From Clostridia bacterium (lineage in GTDB: Bacteria > Bacillota > Clostridia > Christensenellales > Borkfalkiaceae), in NCBI GenBank assembly GCA_017463205.1, contig JAFTPQ010000021.1, forward strand, positions 1 to 49,171: a DNA stretch of 49,171 nucleotides, in the 5' to 3' direction. Below the pieces are notes generated by a model. That model saw only the letters and a program-made list of their open reading frames with translations, had not been told where the DNA came from and ran no database searches. Positions 34,701-42,393 of the stretch are shown one piece after another (position 1 is the stretch's first letter; each line of letters starts with the position of its first letter). Both the position numbers and the translations under genes were made by a program.

Positions 34701-37700
34701 ATATTATGGGGATAATTTTTATATTAACGGAACATTTATTACAGCATTGATTATTCCTGAAGGGGTAACAACTATTGGAGATTATGCATTTGATTATTAT
34801 GGGCGGATTAAGAATATTACACTTCCTGCTTCATTGGGTTCTATAGGTTACTCAGCATTTACAGGGTGCGGTATTAAGGAGGTTTACTATTTAGGTGCGA
34901 TTGAAGATTGGTGCAATATTACATTGAACGCGGCGATTGGGACAGAGTATTATATTAATGGAGAATTGGTATCCGAACTTGTTATTCCAAATGACATTAA
35001 CTGTATTAATAAATATACGTTTGCAAACTGGGATAATTTGACAAGTGTGGTGATCCCTGCAACTGTTACTCAGATTAACCTCGGGGCTTTTGCGGGTTGC
35101 GATAACTTAAAAAAAGTGTATTATCAAGGAAGTATTGCGGACTGGTGTAATATTATTTTTGAAGATGTAACAGCAAATCCTTTAAGTAATAGCGCTATGT
35201 TATATATTAATAATGAACTCGTAACGGAAATTTCTCCTTCGGATAATATAACTAACGTAAATGATTACGCATTTTATGGCAATATAGGATTAAAGAATGT
35301 TTCGTTGGGGGACACGGTAGGTCTAATAGGAGAATTTGCTTTTGCTTATTGCAACGAATTGGAAATCTTGGATACAGGTGATTCATTAATACAAATTTCC
35401 AACTGGGCTTTTGCTTATTGTGAAAAATTATTGAATGCAACGTTGGGGACGTCTGTTAGTACAATTAATACGTATGCTTTTTATTACTGCAAGAATTTGA
35501 ATTGGATTACACTTCCTGTATCTGTAACAGAAATTGGGATACAAGCATTTTTATCGTGTGATAAATTGACAAGTGTATATTACCAAGGTTCGATTGAAGA
35601 ATGGAATAATATTAATATTCTTATAAAAAATCAGTCGTTATTAAATGCAACAAGATATTATTTGCTTATGGTTGATCCTACTTGTGGAAAAAATGGTTAC
35701 ACGGCATATGTAGATGGTGATGGAAATATAGTGGAACTGCTTGAAACTGTAGAAGCAACAGGTGAACATGAATATGATAAAATAGTTGTTGAACCTAATT
35801 GCACACAAGACGGCTATACGGTATATATATGTGTCGATTGTGGCAATAATTATACGGATGATTTAACCCCTTCCATCGGTGAACATAGTTATAAACAAGA
35901 GATTGTTGCGGCGACGTGCGAAAAAGAAGGTAGCATTGTATATACGTGTTCAGGGTGCGGTGACAGTTATACTGAGGAGATCCCTGCACTCAGCCAAACA
36001 GGAGAACATACTTATGAAGAGTCTACAATAGAACCGACATGCGGAAAAGAGGGTGCAACTATATTTGTATGCTTGGTTTGTGGGGACAGTTATAGTTATA
36101 CAATTCCAGCAACAGGGGAACATGAATATCATCCGAGAGAATTTGTACAACCGACTTGTACAAAGGACGGATATTACGAACACGTTTGTAATGAATGTGG
36201 CGATAGTTATCGGGATATCATACTGGCACATCATTCGTACGACCCCATAGATACAATATTGCCTACCTGTACAGAGGGAGGGTATCATATTTTTGAATGT
36301 ACAGAGTGCGGAGATAGTTATACTGATGTTTTATCACCGACGGGACACGATTATGTGGGGCGCGTTGATGGACTTTGTACAGAAAACGGAACAATCATAT
36401 ATATTTGTTCGTGGTGTGAAGATAGTTATACGGAAGATTGGGTTGCAACAGACCATCGTTATGTAGGAGAAGTAGTTTTACCAACTTGTAAAGAGGAGGG
36501 ATACCATAAAGCTACATGTTCTATGTGTGGAGATACTGTTATAGAAATAATGCCGCCTGAACATAATTATGAAGTGGAATTTGTTCGCGGTAGTTGTACT
36601 GAAGATGGATATATAATGTACACTTGTTGGACGTGTGGAGATAGTTATCAAGGGGAAATTCTTCCAGCTGAAGGACATTTTTATAATGAAAATATTATAA
36701 CCGATTATACCTGTACCACTGACGGTTATGCGGAATATACTTGTTGGGAATGTGGAGATTCTTATCGTGAAGTTCTTCCTGCTGCACATAGGACACAGGT
36801 TGTTGACTGCGATGCAGACGCAAAATTATTGTTTTATCAGTGTACGGTTTGTCAAGAATATACTGAGCCTGAAGAAGTGTTATCAATTAGCGTTAGTATA
36901 CAAGTTCAAGCAACATGTGTAAATGAAGGACAAAAGAAAATTTCAGTAAGACGTGAAGGAGAGCAGACTACATATATATATAATGTCAAGATTCCAGTAA
37001 GTGAAGATTTGCATGAGTATAGTTGGACGGTACAAGAAAACGGAAATATTATATACACTTGTGTGGGTTGTGGGAATAGTTATATAGAAGAGGTTGAAAC
37101 TATTGAATGTGACCATACGTATGAAGTAGTGGACGCAGACGTGGAAGCAAGCTTGCTTATTTATGAATGTAGTCAATGTGGCGAATCTACGACTACGGAA
37201 GAAGAAGGCGTAGAAAAATTAGTTCATCGCTACACCCCGTGCAGCAGCGGATATATGCACATCAGTTGTATTCGAGATGGAATTGAATATGGGTGGCACT
37301 TAGATCTTCCGGCACTTGAACATTCGGGGGAAGTGTTGCAGGTGGTGGAACCTACTTGCGGCGAGGGATATACCGAATATATGTGTACTGTTTGCGGAGA
37401 AATCTATCGCGATAACTTTATAGAGGGCACAGGCGAACACGATTACGAAGAAATGAAACGGGTAGAGCCTACTTGTGGATCCGGGTATATCGAATATCAA
37501 TGTAAATCGTGCGGAGAAAGTTATCAAGAGTATCTTGAACCGGTGGAGACAGAACATGCGTATGAAGAAGTTGGAAAGATCGAAGCTGATTGCATAAATC
37601 CGGGCTTTACAGATTATTGTTGTGCGGTTTGCGGTGAGTGGAAACAGGATAATTGGGTAGAGCCGACAGGCGAACACAAATATGAAGAAATGGATCGCGT

Positions 37701-37800
37701 AGAGCCTACCGAAACCGAAGACGGGTACGTAGAATATATATGCCCTCCTTGCGGCGATTGCTATCAGGAAACTCTTCCCGCAACAGGAGAAGATGCTTAA
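31705..37800 (+). CDS. LRR surface protein with C-terminal Cys-rich repeat array (2031 residues)
   Basis: The N-terminal signal peptide (KKKLVLLLAAISCISCGAIAG, ending near TQAET) makes it secreted; Cys residues in the h-region also allow a lipoprotein reading. A domain of about 160 residues precedes an InlB-like bacterial repeat (about 194-268, HEVHIRGGKCPDGFGHG ... EYEAVYKD). LRR_5 units fill about 372-1310 with islands such as VYYLGDVASWC and YINGTF. From about 1320 to the end come some 17 units of about 35-40 residues: PTC-x4-GY-x-x-Y-x-C-x-x-CGDSY ... P-x-TGEHxY, with 16 CxxC pairs, likely metal- or disulfide-stabilised. There is no LPXTG motif. The middle (about 33180-37200) is far more AT-rich than both ends. 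AAAGGAG precedes the start. Confidence 0.92.
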   Translation: MFNNMKKKLVLLLAAISCISCGAIAGGSMLTQETQAETVAAAKPTLEIISNNVSYSESIYILYAVDHSGFDRTQDKIKMLFWNEVQEEYILGSEDYVTEQKGVANVKGDNCAIFYSHGLAAKEMTDDIYSRAYVEIDGKTYYSDVVKYSVLDYVYDRRANGGLSAEEEVLYNYLLGYGGAAQNNFGYNTDRPANATYHEVHIRGGKCPDGFGHGRYKEGDRIWIKANEPEHGKCFWYWKNKNGIVVSYDREFEIEIGDDEEYEAVYKDISEATTQIELATEVDYDDKASDIDLPKTVSFEHDGKKVTLEVAWHIDAFVSKKVGTQLLYADLVDESAYETYGIAKDGVVMIVSTLPYTFTANGLSCTLTGYYGYDNNLVIPSMYKGVEVKMIAQNAFANALTLQKVVVPNTVTIIESAAFKGCENITSITLPFTGESDASEEYTWLGYIFGSEDYLEQKDLLPIALKEVILTGTLTKVADYAFYGCDGLNNIVLPDSITEIGDSAFYSCDSLATINIPQNLISIGKYAFQMCDSLTELILPDGLETIGSRAFYYCDNLLDLVIPNSVTSIGAYAFSNCDKLKDIIIPASITDVAIGMFVGCNRLKSVQLPNTLNSIGSSAFENCVNLTNIVIPSTVNNIGKAAFANCGSLIDIVIPESVTNIDEAVFKGCNGLTEVIIPDTVLDIAAYAFASCENVKNILIGSAVKTIDNTALFNCYNLTDITVKEDNAIYQSINGNLYTKDGKTLVQYAIGKKESSVVISDEVEVIDTYAFRNSKNMIHLEIADSVTEIKTNAFENCKNLFSIVLGETLSLLSDTAFAGCNRIVEIYNKSGLTITKGDSGLGKYALGIYTEAYESKLSIDENGYAIYTNEGEKILVGYTGTQTDLVLPSTVTKIDKFAFAERQDLTSVVISAPISYLGNYAFYGCTNLTSVEIGGSVSEIGMRAFSENEKLLNVTLPSSVRKINTHAFEYCFNLKNVYYLGDVASWCAIKFGSSYANPIYYGDNFYINGTFITALIIPEGVTTIGDYAFDYYGRIKNITLPASLGSIGYSAFTGCGIKEVYYLGAIEDWCNITLNAAIGTEYYINGELVSELVIPNDINCINKYTFANWDNLTSVVIPATVTQINLGAFAGCDNLKKVYYQGSIADWCNIIFEDVTANPLSNSAMLYINNELVTEISPSDNITNVNDYAFYGNIGLKNVSLGDTVGLIGEFAFAYCNELEILDTGDSLIQISNWAFAYCEKLLNATLGTSVSTINTYAFYYCKNLNWITLPVSVTEIGIQAFLSCDKLTSVYYQGSIEEWNNINILIKNQSLLNATRYYLLMVDPTCGKNGYTAYVDGDGNIVELLETVEATGEHEYDKIVVEPNCTQDGYTVYICVDCGNNYTDDLTPSIGEHSYKQEIVAATCEKEGSIVYTCSGCGDSYTEEIPALSQTGEHTYEESTIEPTCGKEGATIFVCLVCGDSYSYTIPATGEHEYHPREFVQPTCTKDGYYEHVCNECGDSYRDIILAHHSYDPIDTILPTCTEGGYHIFECTECGDSYTDVLSPTGHDYVGRVDGLCTENGTIIYICSWCEDSYTEDWVATDHRYVGEVVLPTCKEEGYHKATCSMCGDTVIEIMPPEHNYEVEFVRGSCTEDGYIMYTCWTCGDSYQGEILPAEGHFYNENIITDYTCTTDGYAEYTCWECGDSYREVLPAAHRTQVVDCDADAKLLFYQCTVCQEYTEPEEVLSISVSIQVQATCVNEGQKKISVRREGEQTTYIYNVKIPVSEDLHEYSWTVQENGNIIYTCVGCGNSYIEEVETIECDHTYEVVDADVEASLLIYECSQCGESTTTEEEGVEKLVHRYTPCSSGYMHISCIRDGIEYGWHLDLPALEHSGEVLQVVEPTCGEGYTEYMCTVCGEIYRDNFIEGTGEHDYEEMKRVEPTCGSGYIEYQCKSCGESYQEYLEPVETEHAYEEVGKIEADCINPGFTDYCCAVCGEWKQDNWVEPTGEHKYEEMDRVEPTETEDGYVEYICPPCGDCYQETLPATGEDA

Positions 37801-37843
37801 CGTATAATAAGGTTTTTATTTAATAAAAACAACGACAATTAAA

Positions 37844-37889
37844 AACAGGCGGCTGGGTAGAAAATACCGACAGTCGCCTGTTTTATTTG
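37844..37889 (+). terminator. Hairpin terminator, copy 2 of the pair flanking the third LRR gene
   Basis: The same stem as at 31311 (AACAGGCGGCTG/CAGTCGCCTGTT with inner GGTA/TACC), followed by TTTTATTTGG. It sits 44 bases after the LRR stop and has a better U-tract than copy 1. Confidence 0.85.
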
Positions 37890-37936
37890 GTGTTTTATAA
37901 ATTTTAGAGATTTTAAAGATATTAAAGATATGGAAT

Positions 37937-38683
37937 TTATTTTCCCTCAAATACAAGATGTATGCCCATATCTTTGATCAGTTTGCATGCCGATTGTACT
38001 TTTGCGGCTTTGTATTCTGCCGCAATATGCCCGTCAAAACCAACCGATAAACGCACTCCCGATTTTTTAACGATCGCTTGCTGTTCTTTGTTTTTGAAAA
38101 ATTCGGTGACGTAATCGTGCGTTTTAAAATTGTGTAAACTGTCGTAATTGACGTTGATCTCCCAAAAAATGCCCGCCTCCGCCATTCGACGGAAATAACG
38201 ATAGGGTTCTTCTCCGATGGAACGGATAAACGCAAACATATCGGTGTGGGCGATCCCCGTGGGGCAACCGCAGCGCTTGGCGTAGGCGAAGATATCGCCG
38301 TTTGTGATCGACATAGGATGATCGAGGTTTTCAATCAAGCAAAAATCGAAAAAGGACACGTCCGCACCGTGGGGCAGAGCATAACTGTCTTTGCTTTTTA
38401 ACGTACAAATTTCGATGCCGCATAAAATTTTAATGCGATTGCGATATTTTTCGCGCAAGCAGTTTATATGATCGTAATACCGTTGCAAAGTCAAGCCGTA
38501 ATCGGCGTTGAGTTTTGCGCCTTGATCCCAACAAAATTCCGTTCGGGCGCAACCCACGCCATAGTTATGGTCGCAGATCCCTAATTGTTGCACGCCGCCC
38601 AAAACAGCCGTTTCGATCACTTTTTCGGGCTTGTCTTTCGAGCAGAACGAATAGTAGGTGTGCGCGTGTAAGTCTTGTATCAT
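37937..38683 (-). CDS. PHP-domain phosphoesterase (histidinol-phosphatase-like)
   Basis: A 248-residue cytosolic metal-dependent hydrolase. DLHAHTYYSFCSKD at the N-terminus supplies the HxH metal ligands. LGICDHNYG, ILCGIEICTL, HTDMFAF and the C-terminal SVGFDGH are the remaining PHP metal-site blocks. The start at 38683 gives MIQDLHAHT with GAGG upstream; the longer frame to 38875 runs through the promoter and is rejected. The family includes HisK-type histidinol phosphatases and DNA-polymerase-linked PHP enzymes. No histidine-biosynthesis genes are nearby, so the substrate is left open. Confidence 0.88.
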   Translation of the reverse strand: MIQDLHAHTYYSFCSKDKPEKVIETAVLGGVQQLGICDHNYGVGCARTEFCWDQGAKLNADYGLTLQRYYDHINCLREKYRNRIKILCGIEICTLKSKDSYALPHGADVSFFDFCLIENLDHPMSITNGDIFAYAKRCGCPTGIAHTDMFAFIRSIGEEPYRYFRRMAEAGIFWEINVNYDSLHNFKTHDYVTEFFKNKEQQAIVKKSGVRLSVGFDGHIAAEYKAAKVQSACKLIKDMGIHLVFEGK

Positions 38684-38720
38684 ACAGTCCTCGATGATGT
38701 GAAAGTTTTCATTTTTTTTA

Positions 38721-38749
38721 ATTATAAAGCAAAAAGAAAAATAAAGCAA
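38721..38749 (-). promoter_or_regulatory. Promoter of the PHP gene
   Basis: On the minus strand, TTGCTT (38744-38749), a 17-base spacer and a perfect TATAAT (38721-38726), about 38 bases before the start codon. Confidence 0.65.
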
Positions 38750-38782
38750 GCAAATCGGGGAGTGAAAGGGGAAATTTATGGA

Positions 38783-38850
38783 GGGGAAGTTTGCTTTCGG
38801 TAAGTGAAGTTCGCTTCGAGAGTGAAGTTTGACAAACATCAAGTGAAGTT
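38783..38850. repeat. Short direct repeats GTGAAGTT
   Basis: GTGAAGTT occurs at 38804, 38822 and 38843, and a GGAAGTTTGC variant at about 38785, at spacings of 18-21 bases. The words between contain small inverted repeats (CTTACGGCAAAG). No function is assigned. Confidence 0.5.
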
Positions 38851-38886
38851 TTGCCTTACGGCAAAGTTGTGGCAAAAATTAAGATG

Positions 38887-38948
38887 TCGATATGGTTATT
38901 AATATCGATAACGAGGGATAGATAAGGCTTGATGCAACGGAACGTTGC
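38887..38948. repeat. Dispersed intergenic repeat (family A), partial copy
   Basis: GGTTATTAATATCGATAACG, then GATGCAACGGAACGTTG, matches the units at 76-144 and 156-239. Confidence 0.7.
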
Positions 38949-38977
38949 TGCCTGACGGCAAAGTTGTAGCTGGGATT

Positions 38978-39174
38978 TATAACGAGACACACTCCACGCG
39001 CTTCGCTCGGGACGCTCGCAAGCTCGCTATTCCGTCACTTCGTTCCTTACGGTATGACATTGTGAAAGCCACTCGCTCCTTACGGTATGACATAGTCTTG
39101 TTCCCCACTCCCTGTCATACCGAGCGGAGCAATTTATTGCGTAGTCGAGTGTATCTAAAAAAGTAACAACTTTC
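38978..39174. repeat. Palindromic intergenic element (family B), second copy
   Basis: It contains GTCATACCGAGCGGAGCA and inverted CGGTATGACA words (two tandem CTCCTTACGGTATGACAT blocks), and ends GAGTGTATCTAAAAAAGTAA as in the element at 7334-7492. A 73-codon open frame crosses it; I treat that as a repeat artefact. Confidence 0.65.
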
Positions 39175-39234
39175 AGTTCGGCAATGGGCAACGACACGCG
39201 TTGCCTTAACTGCTTCGCAGTAGGAGCGCAAGCA

Positions 39235-39382
39235 AAGCTTGCTTAACTTGGGCTTAACTTTCGTGGGCTTCCGCCCCTGCACCCTGACAAGAAACTGAGT
39301 TTCTTGACTTCCTATCGGGCAACGACAAGGTTATTAATATCAATAAAGAAAGATAGAAAGATATAATCCAACGGAACGTTGG
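39235..39382. repeat. Dispersed intergenic repeat (family A), complete composite copy
   Basis: 39235-39288 matches 1-45 (AAGCTTGCTTAA ... GGGCTTAACTTT ... GTGGGCT). 39301-39382 matches 147-239 (TTGACTTCCT, AACGACAAGGTTAT, GAAAGATAGAAA, CCAACGGAACGTTGG). The composite abuts the 3' end of the DeoR gene. Confidence 0.75.
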
Positions 39383-40120
39383 TTAATAGATCCATTTGAC
39401 GTTGCCTGCGTCCGCACCGTCGGGCGGCGGCACGTCCGTAACCACTAAATCGTATTCGTCTAACGTACACATACGATAGGTGCCGTATGCGCCAAACTTG
39501 GTGTGATCGATCAATAATACCCGCTTTTTACAACGCTGAAATGCCACTCGTTTTATTTCCTTTTGATCGAGAGAGCGTTCGTACGCGCCGCCGTCGATCA
39601 CTGCCGCGCACGACGCGATCATCAGATCGAGCGAAAAATCTTCCAATTGCCGCGTTGTCCAACTCCCCGTCGCCGAATTGGTGTTGAAATGTACGCTGCC
39701 GCCCAATAAAATGAGGTTCAGATTGGGCTTTTTGGATAATTGCAACGCCGTAGGCAAACTGTTCGTCACTACCGTTTTAAAATTAAGATCGAGCCGCTCG
39801 GCAAGCGCAAGCGCCGTAGAAGAACTGTCGATAAACACCGATTTGAACGACGGAATGTGCAAAAGGGCTTTGGTTGCCGCGCGTTCTTTTTCGTTTGCGT
39901 TTTTTTCCATGCGGAAAAACAGGGAAATTTCTTCCGCGTTTTCAGGCAACAGAGCGCCGCCGTGACTGCGTTCGATCAAGCCCATACTTTGCATTTCTGC
40001 AAGATCGCGCCGAATGGTGGCTTCGCTGACGTATAAATCTTTCGCAAGCGTGCTGACGTCCGCTTTTTTATGGTCTTTGAGTATCTTTAATATCTCGTTT
40101 TGACGTTCGGTGAGTGCCAT
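39383..40120 (-). CDS. DeoR-family transcriptional regulator of the rhamnose operon
   Basis: A 245-residue regulator. The N-terminal DeoR helix-turn-helix reads TERQNEILKILKDHKKADVSTLAKDL, then VSEATIRRDLAEMQ and GLIERSHGGA. The C-terminal domain is the sugar-phosphate-sensing DeoRC fold (VFIDSSSTALALAERL, VVTNSLPTAL, LILLGGSV, LLIDHTKFG). The start at 40120 gives the canonical N-terminus, but GAGG is 12 bases away; in-frame ATGs at 40165 and 40171 are alternatives. An ATG at 40201 is excluded because the promoter covers it. Divergent from rhaB, it most likely represses the operon until a rhamnose-derived phosphate appears (inference). Confidence 0.9.
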   Translation of the reverse strand: MALTERQNEILKILKDHKKADVSTLAKDLYVSEATIRRDLAEMQSMGLIERSHGGALLPENAEEISLFFRMEKNANEKERAATKALLHIPSFKSVFIDSSSTALALAERLDLNFKTVVTNSLPTALQLSKKPNLNLILLGGSVHFNTNSATGSWTTRQLEDFSLDLMIASCAAVIDGGAYERSLDQKEIKRVAFQRCKKRVLLIDHTKFGAYGTYRMCTLDEYDLVVTDVPPPDGADAGNVKWIY

Positions 40121-40138
40121 TTGGTGTTTTTTCCTCGC

Positions 40139-40235
40139 TATATGTTCGTTTTTTGCACATTTCATGCTCATTTGTGCGCGTTTGTGCTTATATTGTAACA
40201 TAAAAAAGTTTTTTTGTCAATCTTACGAACATATA
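40139..40235. promoter_or_regulatory. Distant inverted repeat, candidate DeoR operator pair
   Basis: TATATGTTCGT (40139-40149) and its exact reverse complement ACGAACATATA (40225-40235) are 75 bases apart. The right copy touches the -35 box of rhaB; the left copy lies in the DeoR leader. GTGCGCGTTTGTGC-type repeats (about 40173-40188) lie between them. This geometry suits looping repression by a DeoR oligomer. Confidence 0.6.
40192..40220 (-). promoter_or_regulatory. SigA promoter of the DeoR gene
   Basis: On the minus strand, TTGACA (40215-40220), a 17-base spacer and TACAAT (40192-40197). The predicted start is near 40185. Confidence 0.8.
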
Positions 40236-40264
40236 TAGACAAAAAAAGAAATATATGATATAAT
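40236..40264 (+). promoter_or_regulatory. SigA promoter of the rhamnose/microcompartment operon
   Basis: TAGACA (40236-40241), a 17-base spacer and TATAAT (40259-40264). I see no terminator between here and the right edge, so a single long transcript is likely. Confidence 0.8.
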
Positions 40265-40338
40265 AAATACGGTAAAAAAGGCGGAGTTTTGATTTTTGCC
40301 TTTTTTTGCGCGGGAAAAGGAGCAAGGAGAACGAGACA

Positions 40339-41721
40339 ATGAGATATTATTTGGCAATTGATATCGGAGCGTCGTCGGGTAGACATATCGTGGCGCATTT
40401 GGAAAACGGGAAGGTGATCACGGAAGAAATTTACCGTTTCCAAAACGGACCTGAAACGTTGACGGCGATTGACGGAAAAGAACATTTGATGTGGACGCAC
40501 GAGCGTTTGTTTACCGAGATCCTCAACGGGTTGAAGAAAGCGAAAGAATTGGGGAAAGTGCCTTATTCGGTCGGGATCGACACGTGGGGGGTGGATTATG
40601 CGTTGTTGGATGAGAACGACAAGGAAGTTGGGGGCACGTACTGTTACCGCGATGATAGAACGGACGCTACGATCCCTACGGTGCATGAGATCGTTCCGTT
40701 TGCCGATCTGTACGCAAAAACGGGCATACAGTTTGCAACGTTTAACACCGTGTATCAATTGATGGACGATTTAAAAACGGGAAGAATGGCAAAAGCAAAG
40801 AGCTTTTTGATGTTGCCCGATTATTTCCATTTCCGTTTGACGGGCGTGAAAAAGCAAGAATATACCAACGCAACGACGACGGGTATGGTCAATTCGGTGA
40901 CGCATACTTGGGATGAAGAAATTTTAGAAAAATTGGGTTATAAAAAAGAGTTGTTCGGCGAATTGTCGCAACCGGGGACGGAAGTGGGAGAATTTTCCGA
41001 CGAAGTGGCGGAGATCGTAGGGTATAAGGCGAAAGTGGTGTTGCCGGCAACGCACGATACGGCAAGCGCGGTGCTTGCGGCGCCGTTGGAAGCGCAAACG
41101 CCGTATATTTCAAGCGGCACGTGGTCGCTTCTCGGCGTGGAACAAAATTACGCACACACGAGCGAGGCGGCGCGTGAAGCGGGATATTCCAACGAAGGCA
41201 GCGTGAAAGGACAATACCGTTTGCAGATCAATATTATGGGGCTTTGGATGATCCAACAGGTGCGGCACGAATTGGACGACAAGTACAGTTTTGCCGAATT
41301 GGTGGAAAGGGCGAAGGCGAACCCCGTCGAATACGAGATCAACGTCAACGATCAGCGGTTTATGGCTCCCGATAATATGACGGCGGAGATCAACGCGGCG
41401 GTCGGAAAAGAATTGACGGTCGGCGAGATGGCGTATGTGATCTATAACAATCTTGCGAAGTATTACGATCTGTCGTTGAAAGCGTTGGAAGACGTGACGG
41501 GCGAGAAATACGAAACGCTGAATATCATCGGCGGCGGTAGCAAGAACGGGTTCTTGAACGAGTTGACGATGAAATACACGGGCAAGCGCGTAATAACAGG
41601 ACCTGCGGAAGGCACGGCAATCGGTAATTTGATGATGCAGATGGTGGGGTGCGGCGAAATCGCAGACGTGAAAGCAGGCAGACAAATCGTGAAAAATTCG
41701 TTTGATATCGTCGAATTGTAA
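40339..41721 (+). CDS. rhaB: Rhamnulokinase
   Basis: A 460-residue FGGY-family sugar kinase that phosphorylates L-rhamnulose to L-rhamnulose-1-phosphate. LAIDIGASSGRHIVAHLENG at the N-terminus is the phosphate-1 motif typical of RhaB. SVGIDTWGVDYALLD, CYRDDRTD, LPATHDTASAVLAAP and YISSGTWSLLGVE are RhaB blocks. The C-terminal INIIGGGSKNGFLNELT is the adenosine-binding motif. AAGGAG lies upstream; the start at 40339 gives MRYYLAIDIG, and an upstream ATG at 40306 is poorly placed. It is the first gene of the operon. Some homologues also phosphorylate L-fuculose; rhaA four kilobases on argues for rhamnose. Confidence 0.94.
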   Translation: MRYYLAIDIGASSGRHIVAHLENGKVITEEIYRFQNGPETLTAIDGKEHLMWTHERLFTEILNGLKKAKELGKVPYSVGIDTWGVDYALLDENDKEVGGTYCYRDDRTDATIPTVHEIVPFADLYAKTGIQFATFNTVYQLMDDLKTGRMAKAKSFLMLPDYFHFRLTGVKKQEYTNATTTGMVNSVTHTWDEEILEKLGYKKELFGELSQPGTEVGEFSDEVAEIVGYKAKVVLPATHDTASAVLAAPLEAQTPYISSGTWSLLGVEQNYAHTSEAAREAGYSNEGSVKGQYRLQINIMGLWMIQQVRHELDDKYSFAELVERAKANPVEYEINVNDQRFMAPDNMTAEINAAVGKELTVGEMAYVIYNNLAKYYDLSLKALEDVTGEKYETLNIIGGGSKNGFLNELTMKYTGKRVITGPAEGTAIGNLMMQMVGCGEIADVKAGRQIVKNSFDIVEL

Positions 41722-41748
41722 GGCGAAGATCATAAAAGGAGAACGAGA

Positions 41749-42378
41749 ATGAAAATTTTGTTTTACGGTGATTCGATCACGGATATGGGCAGAAGCAGAG
41801 AGCGCGATTACGGAACGGGTTTCGGCGTGGGGTATCCTAATTTTATCGCCGGGAAACTCGGGTATGAAGATCCTGAAAAATACACGTTTATCAACCGTGG
41901 GATCGGCGGCAACCGTATTGTAGATTTGTACGCGCGTATAAAAGTGGACGTATGGAACCACGAACCCGACGTTTTGAGTGTGTTGATCGGGATCAACGAT
42001 ATTTGGCACGAGATCGGCGGCAAAAACGGCGTGGATATCGTACGTTTTGAAAAAGTGTATCGTATGATGATCGAAGATACTTTGGAAAGATTGCCCGATT
42101 TGAAGATCATGCTTTGCGAGCCGTTTGTGTTGGAAGGCGGAGCTACCACAGAGCATATGGATCAATTTTTGGAAGTAAAAAAGTATGCGGCGGTCGTGAA
42201 GAAGATTGCGGAAGATTACGGTTGCGTCTTTGTGCCGTTGCAGGCGAAATTCGACGAAGAAGCGGCGAAACACGGCGCAAAATATTATTTGTACGACGGT
42301 GTGCATCCGGATGCGGCGGGCGCAAAATTGATCGCAAACGAATGGTTGAAGGCATTTAGAGAAAAAGCGGATAAATAA
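41749..42378 (+). CDS. SGNH/GDSL-family esterase
   Basis: A 209-residue protein. Block I is FYGDSITDMGRS (Ser 9 is the nucleophile), block II is RGIGGNRIVDL, block III is IGINDIWHE, and block V is DGVHPDAAG (catalytic Asp/His). No signal peptide is present, so it acts in the cytoplasm. It lies between rhaB and rhaA with an AAGGAG site 8 bases upstream of its start, so it is part of the operon. Removal of O-acetyl groups from imported rhamnose-containing oligosaccharides would fit its position and family (rhamnogalacturonan-acetylesterase-like), but that is inference. Confidence 0.85.
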   Translation: MKILFYGDSITDMGRSRERDYGTGFGVGYPNFIAGKLGYEDPEKYTFINRGIGGNRIVDLYARIKVDVWNHEPDVLSVLIGINDIWHEIGGKNGVDIVRFEKVYRMMIEDTLERLPDLKIMLCEPFVLEGGATTEHMDQFLEVKKYAAVVKKIAEDYGCVFVPLQAKFDEEAAKHGAKYYLYDGVHPDAAGAKLIANEWLKAFREKADK

Positions 42379-42393
42379 GAAGGAGAAATAGAT

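Noticed and set aside
38945-39166. A 73-codon open frame in the repeat nest
   Set aside because: It is made of family A and B repeat words, and such frames are a common false call in these repeats.
38781-39382. CRISPR array suggested by repeated short words
   Set aside because: Repeats are not regularly spaced, spacers are not uniform, and no cas genes are present.
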